A DNA stretch of 64,000 bases. It comes from Centropus unirufus (lineage: Eukaryota > Chordata > Aves > Cuculiformes > Centropidae). The stretch spans positions 974,542-1,038,541 of the forward strand of contig VYZI01000130.1 in NCBI GenBank assembly GCA_013397695.1. The letters are read 5' to 3'. This document shows, one piece after another, positions 1-12,376 of the stretch. The notes beneath the pieces are model-generated. The model ran no database searches and was not told where the DNA came from. It saw nothing but the letters and a program-made list of their open reading frames with translations. How positions within the stretch are numbered: the stretch's first letter is position 1; each line of letters starts with the position of its first letter. Both the position numbers and the translations under genes were made by a program.

Positions 1-3000
1 ACTACTACATTGAAAATAATTAGAGAAGCTGTAAGGCATTCACTTTCTAACTATAGTTGAATGAGCTCTCCGCAACCAGAAATGAAAAAGAAAAATCACC
101 TGAAATTGCTGGAAAATAAAAAAATCACTTGAAATTGCAAGGAAATAAAACCAAATAAGATCAACAACCAGATCAAGTGTCTGACCTTTGCTATTACTGT
201 TAGTTTACTCAGGGCTCAGTTCTAAAGGATGCTGAATTTCCTGGCCCTGATTCAGCAAATCAGTCATAACTACAAACAAGGGAGTAATCCTCCTGAGTAT
301 GGCTGAACTAAACACTTGCTTAATATTGAACCCCCTGGGAGTGATCCACAAGCATTTATGTATACATTTTACAGCTACTTTTCAACAAGACTAGAGGGAC
401 CTTAAAAGGAATCAAACATTTAAAAAAATTACTAATCTCCCCGACATAAGTTTGAGTTGCACCTCTCATGCTACACATAAGGAATCTCCCTTTTCTACTT
501 CAGACAAGTATGAGGCCTTCACAGGCCTTCTTTTCTTTCTAATGTCAGATTTTTCTGTTGATCCAGTGATCAATTCAGGTTATGAAACTGTGTTATCTGC
601 CACTCTATACAAACTACAGAATCAGTATTTTTTAAAAAAAAATACTTTGCTATTTTTTATTTCCTACTATCAGTGCAGTTATCACAAAAATAACCTTCAC
701 AGGCTGCTTCTGCTATAAAACGCTATGTGTTGTATGGAATCCAGATAAGTATATCAGCTATTATTCACACCCTTCATTATTGTTTTAAGTCTTTTTGCTG
801 ACACTATTATTTCAGTCTGTGTGACCTATTTTGGTATAGTTTTAAGTTTCCTTTCCAATTTAGCTAAATTTATATAAAGGCAGTCATGTTGAAATAAGAT
901 CGTCCAAACAAACCTTCAACCCAAAATAGGAGAAGCTGTGAATTACTGTTGAGATTGGTATTACAGCTCTGCTCGTGGTGTAGATAAACTCAAAATCATT
1001 AAAGTGCATATTGGTGACAGAGGCACAATAGAAAACCACATCTGACAGAGGCTTCATGTTTTGCATTCTGCTTGGCTCCCCATTGGAAGTTTTCATTTAT
1101 GTGTAGCACCAATAAACTGCATCAGATTTCATCACACATTGATTTCTCTGAAAAAAAGTATGAACTGTTACTGATAAGAAACTATTTTGTTCCCTTTGGG
1201 GCATCTGCACTGTTAAAAACTATAACAAATCATTTGAGTAGAGTCATTCCTGACTGAACCGATTGGGATAGAAGTGTTTCTCACATTATGACCCTCAAAC
1301 AACACATGGATTTGTTGATTACCTGAGTCCATGCAGAGTAAGACAAACAGGTTTTACATTGGCAATAGAGTTCTGGCTTTTGAAGAATCTCTGTCTGCGT
1401 TTTCTTATTGCAATTAGGCTTGTGCGTTTAGGAAACCTTGGTAATCTTTGGGGTTTTTTTTCAGCCATTTCCAATAAAATCCTTGCTGCAAAGGAGCAGA
1501 GCTAAAATTAAATTGTTGTCCAGCTATGATGTTAATACAGTCTAATAGCAAAAAAAAAGATCAGTTTATTTTTTCCTCACCAGATCTTATTTTTCAATGC
1601 ATTATTAGAAATCCAGCTATTGATTTCAATAAATATAGGGTTAATTTCCAGGTAAAAGGTTACTGTTAAAATTTCTAGAATTTCCTTATGTAGATAAAAG
1701 AGGGGAAATTATTCTTAAGTTTCAAGTTTTGGAGTTGGATTCTTAGCTAGGGATCAATGAGATATTGGTATGAATTTCATGCTATTTCAAGCAGGGCATC
1801 ATGGATGCAGCAGTCAACGAAGCTGATCAGAAAAAGCATTAGACTTTTCTATAAAGATAGATGAGGAAATGGGCTGTATGGTGAATACCCCTGAACTGTG
1901 TCAGACATGGATATGTTGAAAGGAAAAAAAATTCAGATGCTTTCATATTAGAACAAAAAAAAGGAAAATCATAGAAGTTTAAAGAGGAAAATAGAAAAGA
2001 GGAAAAAACAGTTAAAGAAATAATCCAGAGACCCAGTAGGGAATATCAAGATATGATATTAAATTGGGTTTAGAAAACTGTACTCATAAGATTATTTGAA
2101 GGCAGAGATTTGAGTATCAAAAGAAATAGAGTTAAATGGCTCAAATGCTTTCACATGATTCTAAATCGACTCAGCACGAGCAGCCTGTGACGTTCTGTCT
2201 GCCAATCTTTCCTGAATATGTGCATTCTCTTCCTAAAGCCCTCATTGTGATCTTTGTGAAAGAAATTCACATACTAATGATGTCCCTTAGTGTACCTTAT
2301 GAAACATTTAAAATGGTTTGTTATGAATATGGAGTTTAACAGGGAGCAACTAATTGTTTATGCTGGGCTAGCCTGAGGGGGTTACATTTTAAAACTTTTA
2401 TATTATGAGGCCTGAATTTCCAGGTTAAAGTTTCTCTAATAGGTGGTTCAATAGCACATAGCCTGTCAGTGAAAAGCATACTGTGCATATTTTTTTTATA
2501 TGAAACTCTCTGTAGACTACGTGCTGTTTATTTATGAGGCTGAGGTCTGGTTATGCTAATAGCTGGGAAAAAAAAAAATCAGACAGCCACCCTACCTGCT
2601 AGCATACTAGAATGCCTGTTGTGCCACCTTCCAAGCTGCTGTTTTATTAATGATCTTGAAACTGAAATAGTAGGGCATGAAGAAGTGTTAAAATGACTTA
2701 CTGATATGTCACAGACATTTGCCAAGAAAATGAAATGCACTGAGAGGAAAAAGCACCAGGGAGGCCAATGAGGAACCAAATGTTCCATATTCTGATTTGT
2801 CTGACCTTCGCCTTCCTGAGCTCTAAAGAGAAACAAAGCTGCCTTGCTTGCACTGTGCAAACTTGTTATCCATAAGCTCCAGAACTGTGTGGATTATGTA
2901 TAGCATTTGCTTATTTACATTAAAAATAGGTCTTCTTTAAATTGAATAAATCCTTTGCTTTGTTAAATAGAAAAAAAAAACAGCAGCACAGATATTCCAT

Positions 3001-4771
3001 ATTGCCTCAGACCCATCAATGCTTCATGCTTGTTTCTTAGCACGTCTAGTAACAATTTTTTAGACATAAAAGAATTAGGGAAATGCTGATACTGAGGTCA
3101 ATCATAACAGTGGGAGAAACAGAAGAATAAACAGTTCCACAGCTCCAAACAGTGGGCAACAATTTTCACATACTCTTTTATCCATGTAGTACATCTATTG
3201 ACTATAATTCCTTTTTCTTTTTTTTTTTTTTTTGGGGGTAGTAAACTGCCCACCTTAAGTCACAGCGCACAGGATAATAGTTCTGTGCCCCTGACGAGGT
3301 TGTTTAGTGGTGAATTGATATCCAGTTTTCTAGCAGTTTGATAAAGGGAGACTTTCCAGCTGGCTGGCATACCCAAAACCAGCCCAAGCTGCTCCTTATC
3401 AATATCAGCTCTCTGATTTTTTGAGCTGAGCTCAGCAAACTGGGATGGCAAAATTCACCAGAATGTCATTGGGGTGAAGTCGTTGCAGGCGGATCTGGAG
3501 GAGGACAGATGTGCACAAAATTTGACCATCCACTCTCTAAAGAAACCAAGAGAAAGTATGATCAAAACAGATTTTCTTAAGTGGCTGAGTAGATCAAACT
3601 GTTCAATCAGAAAGAGCGAACGCACGATCTTGTTAGAGAGAACATAAATTTTGACAGATTTTCTTCTTTGCAGATGAATTTTGCCCATACTATCAGAAGG
3701 CTCTGGGAAGCAAACAAAGCCAAGTCATCTTTGTCTTTTGTGGACTATACTTTTTGTGCCATTTCTTCCATAGGTTCCTCTACTTTTTTTTTTTTTTTCC
3801 TTCTGCTCCCAGATTAACATACCTGACATACAGAGGAGTAGTTCAGGTGAATGGATGGCTTCATTTTGCTAGTGAATGGCATAATGGTTATCTATGCCTA
3901 ACATATGAAGTGCTTTAGGGAGATTAAATGGCTCAGTATAAATGTGGTATCTGAAATGATTGCGCACCATAATGTCTATATGGCATCCCCTATCTAGAAT
4001 AGGAGTTGTAATTCTGGATCTCTGTGGTGAACAGAGCGTAGAGCCACTAAATTCTAAGTTGGTTTAGACCATTCTGTTTGTCAGATGCATTTGACAATTT
4101 TGGAGGGCGTTGACTTTGCTTTGGGAGACAGAAGACCTTTATCCACAGCTCACGCAGAGGTTGAGTGACAGGAACTTTGCTGCCTCCCGACACGTTGTGG
4201 CACCAACTGGGTAGGTCCCTTTGTAGATGGGGCAGATGAAGTCTGCATGTGCAACACCCTTGTGGAGGCTGAGAGCAAGCATGGTTGGTGCCACTTGCTG
4301 TGTGCCTGCATGTCTAAGCTGATCACAGGAACAGGTCTTAGAAACCCCAAATCATTGCTAATTGCTTTTCAGATTGAAGACCAAATTTTAGATCTGCCTG
4401 TATGCCTGCAAGCTTGATTCCATGAGGCACTAAAGGGTAAAAGTCAGGACAGAATTTAACTCTCCGTCATGACTAATTTGAGAAAGTTTTAGACTATTAA
4501 CTCAGAGGTCAAAAGTTCACCCTGTTATCACAGCATCACCAAGTCCTCAAGCCTTTCTCTGGCTTCTGATATTTAATTGTGTTTGGTTTCTGTTAGAGGC
4601 CCAGAATACTTGTTAGATGCTAAAAAGGTGTAAAACATAATCCAGTAGTGTCTCCAAACTAGTACTCTGGCAAGCACAAATAGTGCATCTAAGACCATGT
4701 TAGTATTGATCTCGAGTCAGATCACATTAACACTTCCTACGCTACCTGCCTAGAGCCTGCCAGGGAGTTAG
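1..4771. other. Unique AT-rich non-coding sequence
   Basis: I see no gene, RNA gene or recognisable transposon here. Open frames are all under 100 codons and resemble no family I know. Small landmarks are a poly(T) run near 3217-3233, another near 3786-3799, and a block at about 4140-4350 that is richer in G and C than its surroundings. That block has a 66-codon reverse-strand frame I cannot assign. The whole stretch fits intergenic or intronic vertebrate DNA. Confidence 0.7.
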
Positions 4772-4996
4772 CAATGCATAGAAAGACAGAGCCAGGCAGT
4801 CAGATCGATGGATTAATGACGTCTGTCTCCTTTGTGCAATTTTACTTCCTACATATCTCTCTTCATCCCCTTGTGACCTCTCTGGAAATGAACTTCCAAA
4901 ACGTCAGAAGACATAAAACACAATTGTGTGCAAGTATTGCCTATATCACGGCAAACATTAAAAAAAAAAAAAAAAAGTAAAATAATAACAATGCAT
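4772..4996 (+). repeat. Possible poly(A)-tailed retro-insertion with short flanking repeats
   Basis: About 180 bp of otherwise unremarkable sequence ends in a run of 17 A (4960-4976). The block is bracketed by the same 8-base word, CAATGCAT, at 4772-4779 and 4989-4996. A 3' poly(A) plus a short direct repeat is the usual signature of target-primed retro-insertion. CR1, the dominant bird LINE, does not make poly(A) tails, so such insertions are uncommon in birds. The insert itself is not recognised. A chance A-run with a chance 8-mer remains quite possible. Confidence 0.25.
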
Positions 4997-6094
4997 GTCT
5001 AGATCTGGGTATGCTCCTACACTCACACAAAGTTTTTCTCTCATAATAGAGATTTTACTTTATGAATATGTTTTGTGTTCTTATGTCTTAGGCTTATATG
5101 AAAATTTTTAGGAAAAGCAAGTTACCTTTGGCAGATACGGAGAACTGTATAAAAAGACCTGTAAAATTTCCAGTGTATAAAGAAATAATACTATAAACTT
5201 TCCTAAAGATTTTCTAGGTTTCTTCTCATGTCTGTCTTTCACGTCTATCTTCCTTTAAATTATTAGCATTTCTCATTACCAGTGGCTACGTGCACCTTCA
5301 CACATTCATGGGTAAATTGAAATGAGTTTCTTACTGTATCCATAACTTTACCAATTTGTTCTAGTTTTTAACTCTAAAATTTAACACATTATTTTCAAAA
5401 ATTGGCAAGCTTGAACTAAACATTTGACTGTACATTACTACATATGCTTCTTTGCTACTCTCTTCCCAAGCAAATCTCCATTTCCCTGTGCCCACACCTT
5501 ACATATTTATTCTAACCTTCCTGTTTAGTTCTTTTAAAATCAAAGTTTTCAGGTTGAATTAATGACAATGAAATATTAGGTCTTTGTGATTTATATTCTT
5601 CATTGGAAGGGATTTGCCAAGAAGAAATGTGCCTGAAGTTTCACATCTTCAGATATCATCCTGTTGTAAAATTAACTATTTGATTTGGTTTGGGTTGGGT
5701 TTTGGTTTTTTTTATTTATTTTCTTTCTCTTTTTATCTATACTATTCTAACACCTCTACTTACCTCATTCTTCTACATTTTCTTCACAGATTTTCAGTCT
5801 AACTTACCTGGCATTCTTTACATAAGTTTTACTGCCTTAAACCTATTTTCCCTAGCCCTTCTGAGAATCTCAATCTTGTATTTGTGATTATTTGTATTAT
5901 AGCCATAGCTACGGCACCTAGATGAAACCAGAGTTCTATTTTAGTAGCATAGATTCATGCTGAGAAACAATATTTACTCTGAAGACTTGATAATAGCAGG
6001 ATCCAGTCTTGGACACCCCAGAGGGAAGTGCATTTTAAGCAGGCAGCAAGGCAGTAAAGAAAATACCTGACTTCATCACACAGTCAATGGGGAG
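4997..6094. other. Unique AT-rich non-coding sequence
   Basis: No gene or transposon recognised. A T-rich, low-complexity stretch at about 5700-5800 yields two overlapping hydrophobic open frames. These are explained by runs of TTT and TTA codons rather than by coding. Confidence 0.65.
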
Positions 6095-6264
6095 TACCAT
6101 GAAGACTGGAGCAACCTCCCCAGGGATGTTGTAGGGACTTCATTGCTGGAGGTTTTCAAGATCTGGTTGGACAGGGTGCTGGATAACCTAAGGGCCCTTT
6201 CTCACAAAGATTGATCTAAATGCTCTTTTAAAGTCTCTTTCAGCCTGGGATATTCTATGATTCC
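6095..6264 (+). mobile_element. CR1 retrotransposon, 3' end fragment
   Basis: This is the 3' end of a CR1 non-LTR retrotransposon in forward orientation. It contains the family landmarks for the end of ORF2 and the 3' UTR: a stretch reading 'caacctccccagggatg', then 'gaggttttcaagat' and 'ttggacagggtgctggat', and finally the terminal 'ttctatgattc' at 6252-6262. The copy is heavily 5'-truncated and diverged. It lacks the usual 'aggtcccttccaacc' wording just before the tail, which here reads 'agtctctttcagcctggg'. It is similar to the older CR1 subfamilies (Y/X type), but I cannot place it firmly. It encodes nothing functional. Confidence 0.85.
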
Positions 6265-8348
6265 TGCAAGCGAGAAGGTCTCTGCTCCACTTGGAAGCCT
6301 TTGAAGGCTTCTACATCCTTCACTGACCACTCAGTTGCATCTAACTTTATCTTCTTATAGGAGATAGACTTGTCCTCACACCAAAGACAAACCCCCTGCA
6401 CAACAGCACAGGCCGCATGCCCCTTACTGGCCTGTCTCTGGCTTTGTGCAAACTTACTGGCTCCCTCGGGGGGAAAACTCTAGCAGAGTTGGGTGACAGG
6501 TGGTATTGAAGTGCTACCCCTACCCAGGCGATAAAGCTTGAGCCCTGGACCTTGAAAAAATATACCAGCTAAGGTCACACAGATATGGTTGCAATCACTT
6601 TCCTGTGGAGGAAAGCTTCATTATTTTTATATCTTTTTTAAAGCAGAATTTGGGTTTTTTCAATATGAAAGCTGGATCTGAGAGGAAAGCAGCAAATAAA
6701 AGACTAGAAAATGAAACAGAATGGAATTGATTCACCCAAAGCTGTGTGTCTGGTCATGGTCTAGCACAGAGCTAACTGTTGTCCCTTGACTCCAATCTGA
6801 TGAGGAGTTGCGTGCATTTACTGAGCACCAGATAAAAATACATTTTTTCAATTTTTTCCCTCACAGATTTCCTTGATTTGTTGTTTTTATTTATTTATTT
6901 ATTTTTCCATTTTGTTTTGCTTTGTTTTACTTTGTTTCTCCTAGTGTTCTAACCTCTTATTTTTCAAGGCTCACTCCATACTTTGGGCAGGGTGCAGGCT
7001 AACAATTTAACATTTTCTGAGCCATCTGGTGTGGGCACCTGACATTAGCACAGAGGGTTCCTAAAGAGTTCTCAGCAAAGGGATGAGGTGGAAGAGCTGG
7101 GGCAGTATTCATAAGCAAAACCAAATCTTCTGTAACTCTAAGGTCCTGCTTACAGTTGCCATGAGTATTTTTCTAGCCGAGACAGTAGCTGCACTGCGGT
7201 TGGTGACTGGCTCATAAATTCAAATAATAAGTCTGACATGCTGCAGAGCTCCTTGCTTTTTTGTTCCCCAGAAGAGCTTCATGCAAGGAAGGATAGATTC
7301 TGCCCTCAGTTATGACCATGATTATCTACAGCTTCATTATAAATGCAACAGATTCAGTTCCTTTTCCTGGGAGAATGGGTTCCTATAAGTGTAACTATAA
7401 CACCACAAAGATGCTGAATATTTTATGAAATTGTGTTTTAGTTTGGAAGGGATCTGCTAGGAATGTATTGCTTTCTTCCTGTTAAACTCCCTGAACACTC
7501 TTAAAAACATGATAATGCTCCTGACAAACTTTTCAAAGCTAAGTGTTTTCTTTCAAAACATAAATTACACATCTGAAAATTGTTCACACTCTTGATCTAT
7601 CCTGATCAAAACTACTATCCATCAAGACTGGACAGGTTTTCTTCAAGGCACGTTATACTGGGTTCAAATTCTTGTTAATGTAAGAGAAATGTTATAGGCC
7701 AACCATTTTTTATTATTTATGACTATTTTCCAAAACTAATTTCCCTTTTCCTGTCCCTCGGTGAGAACACTGGTGGCATTCTGCTTTATGGAGCTCATAT
7801 TGACATTTCCACTAACTCCACACTCTTTAGGATTTAAAACTACTGCCCATCACAATAAGGGTTGAACACACATTCTTCAGGGTCCCACCCAACAAGCTGC
7901 ACCTTACACCAATATAGAGCTCTTTTGACTTGTCTGTCTTCTTAGATATTGTGAAGAGTCTGTAAGATTTACAAATGCAGGCTATTTCACATCAAAAGAA
8001 AATTCCCTAAACATTTAGCTCCTTATGCAGCCTGTCCAAATATCCACGTTTTGGCATCACCTGAGTTCTTATTTGAACCATAAATATGGTATTTCAATGA
8101 GTGAAGGGGTGCAGTTCAATTAAAATGCTTGCAGGTATAAAATATTCATCCTTGCTAGTGTTAAGTTCATGAGTACAGACTATCCTGGGGATAATGAACC
8201 TGAGGAAATCCTGTATTGAGTTTCTGTTCATCATGCAAAAGTAACTGTACAATGTGTGCAGACCAAACATGACCAAATAATTTGATTGTAAGGATAAATA
8301 CAATGTCTTTGCACGCTATTTGAAAGTAGAATGTTATTGTGTTAAATA
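6265..8348. other. Unique sequence with a GC-richer block and T-rich simple repeats
   Basis: No gene recognised. About 6350-6560 is clearly more GC-rich than its surroundings and carries several CpG dinucleotides, with no open frame of note. It may be an unrecognised old repeat. A TTTA run (about 6884-6905) is followed directly by TTTTG/CTTTG-type repeats to about 6940. The remainder is ordinary AT-rich sequence. Confidence 0.6.
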
Positions 8349-8408
8349 TTGTGTAAGCACAGGATAAGTCAATGCCTTACAACCTTAAGACCTTAAGACC
8401 TGACCCCC
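8349..8408 (+). repeat. Unidentified short interspersed repeat, copy A
   Basis: This 60-bp segment matches 9302-9352 almost throughout. Both begin 'ttgtg(t/c)aagcacag(g/a)at', continue through 'agtca(a/g)tgcc', and end in 'ccttaagacctgaccccc'. Copy A carries one extra 'accttaag' unit, giving two in tandem (about 8382-8399). The shared core is too long for chance but matches no bird repeat I can name. It could be part of a low-copy transposon or LTR, or a local segmental duplication. Confidence 0.6.
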
Positions 8409-9301
8409 TAAAGCAGAAGACAAAGAAAGCCTGAAAAGGGAAATCAGTAAGAAAGCTTCATGAAGATTACATAGAAGGTCAGTGGCAAAAAAAAAAAAAG
8501 TCTGAAATACTGTTCTTCAGGCCCAATCTAGGGCAAATCTCTGCTCATCAAATTATATTCTAATTTATTCTAAAAAGGGCCTGGAAATGCCATGTACTTA
8601 CTATGAGGCCTATTTCACCTTCTGTAAGGTTGTTTCTTACTGTGAAGTAACTGTGAGGTAATTAATTACTTAATGGAAATAGAAAATAGGACATATTTGC
8701 TGAAACTGAATAACAACTGGGAGTAAAGGAAATCTATGAGAACTGCAAAGAAATCTTCCAGATTTTAAAATGAACTAATAGTGTTCTGGTTCTGTGTTTG
8801 TTTAGGATTTTTCCCCCAAAAGAAAAGAGAGTTTATATTGGCTTAGGCGATTTGTATCCTTCAACTCCATCTTTACTTTCCTGGGTTTGTGGGATTGGGT
8901 CACGAATATGGTTTTTATGACTGAAACATCAGAGTCTTATTTTGTGTGTTCAAGTGTAATTGGAATTTATATGCCCCTTGCAAAACTGTATATTTCATTG
9001 CTGTGCTAGTACTGTTACTTAAATGAAAGCAAAGAAAAAAAAGGCAGTAACTTGTGGTGAGAAGGAGATTTTATTTTCCTTTCAGGTGAACATCCTGTGA
9101 ACAGGATTTGCACTGTTTGCTTAAAGGATTATTCAAATGTTAGAGCCATAAACCAAATGTATTGCTTATATAAACATAGCTGCATTAGTGATATTATATT
9201 ATGGAAGAATTTGGCTTCTCATTCCATAAAGTTGCTGCTAAAGTAAAACAGGAAATGTATATGTAATAATACAGAGAACTAACAGCTTTTCAATGCAAGC
9301 T
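8409..9301. other. Sequence between the two copies of the unidentified repeat
   Basis: About 890 bp of AT-rich DNA with no open frame of interest and no recognised element. A 13-A run lies at about 8488-8500. I looked for further similarity between this interval and the sequence downstream of copy B and saw none, so the duplication is confined to the 50-60 bp cores. Confidence 0.5.
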
Positions 9302-9352
9302 TTGTGCAAGCACAGAATCAGTCAGTGCCCTCGACCTTAAGACCTGACCCCC
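9302..9352 (+). repeat. Unidentified short interspersed repeat, copy B
   Basis: Second copy of the repeat at 8349-8408, in the same orientation, about 950 bp further on. It has a single 'accttaag' unit and 'cctcg' where copy A has 'ccttacaa'. The flanking sequences on both sides differ from those of copy A, so the repeat behaves as a discrete block. The family was not recognised. Confidence 0.6.
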
Positions 9353-12333
9353 AAAATAAGAATCTGTCTTCTTATCACGACTAAGTAGATTTCACTTTGA
9401 TTAAAGAAAGGAATGGGGCTAATCAAACTGAAAGTAGCTTAGGTTTGTGAATAAAACAAGACATTTTTAAGAAAAGAGTTTTATTTTTACAAGGATCAGT
9501 ATCTGAGAACAGATCTTTTTCTTCTGATTTTATTTTTTAAAATGAAGCCATTAAATCATAACAACTAGTTTGGAAGATGGAATTTGGTTTAAGAGGAATA
9601 TACAATAACATTTTCAATAACATTTTTAAAAAAACCTTGGAAAACAAGAAGATGAAACAAGAGCTTGTTGAGAACCAGCATAATGGAGTTCCTTCAAAAC
9701 ACATCACAGGAAAATTATGTGGAAACTCTTTGAAGGAAAATATTCTTGTTCTCTGACCAACTCAGTTCTGAAATGTATTACTTATTCTTTAACTAAAGCT
9801 GGTAGCACAGAAAGATTTCAATCCAAGATATTAACTGGGATCTAATAAAAATTCTTTTCATGCTGACTGACTACAGGAAATTCCTCACATCTGGCAAAAA
9901 AATTTGGATGTAGTCTCAAGTTCTTATGCAACAGTGATCACAATTTTACTATATAAATCTCTTGTCCAAAACCTAATTCTACACAGAAATCACTTAAGCG
10001 AAGTTTCAAGATTTTAGCAACATTCCTTTTCCTCTTTACCCCCCCACAGAAATGTATTTCAGAAGAAGAAAAAATATATTTGCATTCACTTCTCCAGAAC
10101 TTCAAAGTGATTAAGAGGATTTCACTCTTACTTTCCAGATTAATTCAGTAATAAGGTACATTTGAAACAGGAAAAAAGATGTTAGAAGAATTTTTAACTT
10201 TCTGGAAAGGCAGGTTTCTAGTAATTTCTTTGTCAGGTTTAATTATAGCAGGTTTCCAAAAACAACAGATTTGGTCATCCAGCACATGCCTCAATTTGTG
10301 TGCATCAGAACACAGCCATAATCTGAGGGATGATTTGCATCTGTGCATGGGAGAAGTTTAGGAATGTAATGGGGGAAACCATTCAGTGGTGGCTGGATTC
10401 AGACCAAGAAGTCAGGAAAGGCCCTAAGCTCAATTTTGATCAATTCTATCAATGCAAATAACTTTTTTTTTTTTTTTTTTTGGCCAGGGATTGTGGCCTC
10501 AGATATCAAAGTTCTTTATACAGCAAGATCATTGTTGACAACTCTGTCTTATGAGACAAAATATCCTGCCCCAAATTACCTTGGAGATAAGGGGCAGAAT
10601 CTTTAGGGGAAATCAGATCTGAGACTTTCCAGTCTGTTCGGGCAGGCGTTATACAGCACTTAGCCTTCATTCCAGTGCAAACCACACAATGTGGTGCAGG
10701 GACAGGAAATTGGTGCTTTATAAACATCTGAAGTGGGTGGGCTGTACATTTGTAGGGATAGAAAGCTTAGATGCCAAAATGGAGGGAAGAAGGCTAAAGC
10801 CTGATCCTGTCATGCTCTTAGTCTCCAGACTTACAGCTGAAAATTTATTTACTAAGCTGTTACAGCTCATTCGTTAATGCAGTGTTAGGAGAAGGCACAA
10901 ATAAGTTCCTATGAGAAGGAAAAAAATAAATAAGGGTGCATTTCTGTATATCAGAGGTAATATTAAACTCATATGCTGTGAATAATAGCAACAATAATAA
11001 AAATCATCACTGTCAGGTAAAAGCAGGTGAAAATTCTCTATACCTACATTAGGTGTGTTATCTTCTGGTGAAGAAATCACTGTTATTCAGTTTCTGATTT
11101 GTCCACAACATGAAGACCAAATCCCTCAACCCTCTTTCTTTTACAATACTAACACAGAAATAATTACAACACTTTCACCCAGGGAAGAGGGACAATAATT
11201 CAATCTGTTTTAAAGATTTTTTGAGATCTTTATGTCAAAGCTTATCAAATATACTAATTTCAGTAAAAAATCATCTCTGTTGAATTACCAAATGATCTTA
11301 ACACAGAAAAAAAGCAGTAGTTCTGGGCTAGTATTCTAAAGCTTTCTGCAGTTCTGTTATTTAAATTCTGGTTAGTATTTAGTGTCTGAATAAACCTCTA
11401 AATGTATACAGCTAAAACATTATTTAGATGGCTAGAATTAATTTTGTAATTAGTATAGTAGTTAGGACTGGCAACCTAATTGTGTAAAAAAAGAGTTATT
11501 TCTGTAGTCCATATTATCCTTTGTTGAATATGTATTCCCAGACAATATTATGTATTCAAATTAAAAAGCTCAATGCTGAATCAGTCCAAGGTCATCATAG
11601 TTTGTCTGTTATATTCTCCCTCAAGTTTGATGAGAGCTACGTTAATGAAAATGCATTAGATTAAAAAAATAGAACACTGTTAAGTTCTTGTATTAGTGAT
11701 GATAATTTTGCATTTGACACAGAGTTGAAAAGAATTTCTCTATTTGATGCTGTATTAATATCTGTAGCGACAAATCCTTCAGCACATACTATAGCTGCCA
11801 TTGCCTGAAGGAAAACCTAAGGACATTCTAAAGAGCACTGTGGAAGGAAGTTGTAAAGAAGTACTCGGTTTGGAGTTGTTAGACTGAAACTACGCAGGAT
11901 GGTTTGATGTACTGCCAGAAGGCTTTATCTTCTCAAAAAGTTTATAATCAAACACAAAGGAGAGCCTACTGCATATTTTGTTGCTCAGCGAGCATGAAAA
12001 GTTGTTTTCCTTTCATTAATGCATCTCTCTTTACACTTAGCCTTATCCAAAACGGCACATTCTGTAGATATTGTTACGACTTAAAGTCCAGGATTAATTC
12101 ACTTCAGTGAAACTTTGATTCCTTTTTAAAATTGTTTTTAAGCTGATTTTGGCAGAGACACTTGAATCAGTAGTCAGAAAAGAGAAAATGCAAACTAATA
12201 CTATAGCATTTTCCAAACTGCCCTGTGAAATCTCACACATATTATGAACCAACTCCCTTAGAATATCTGGTTTAGAAAGGAAAGTATTGTCCTACTTTCC
12301 CTGGGGAAAATGTGTAATAAGAAAATAGCCAGG

Positions 12334-12337
<4 letters not shown>
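9353..12337. other. Unique AT-rich non-coding sequence
   Basis: No gene, RNA gene or transposon recognised. A poly(T) run of about 18 lies at 10464-10481. Open frames reach 73 codons at most and resemble nothing known. Confidence 0.65.

Positions 12338-12376
<39 letters not shown>
12338..12376. repeat. (TA)n microsatellite
   Basis: A nearly pure TA dinucleotide run of about 39 bases, with a single G interruption near 12367. It is palindromic and probably length-polymorphic. No regulatory role is implied by the sequence. Confidence 0.95.

Noticed and set aside
4150..4350. GC-richer reverse frame of 66 codons
   Set aside because: No family or splice support; no conserved motif seen.
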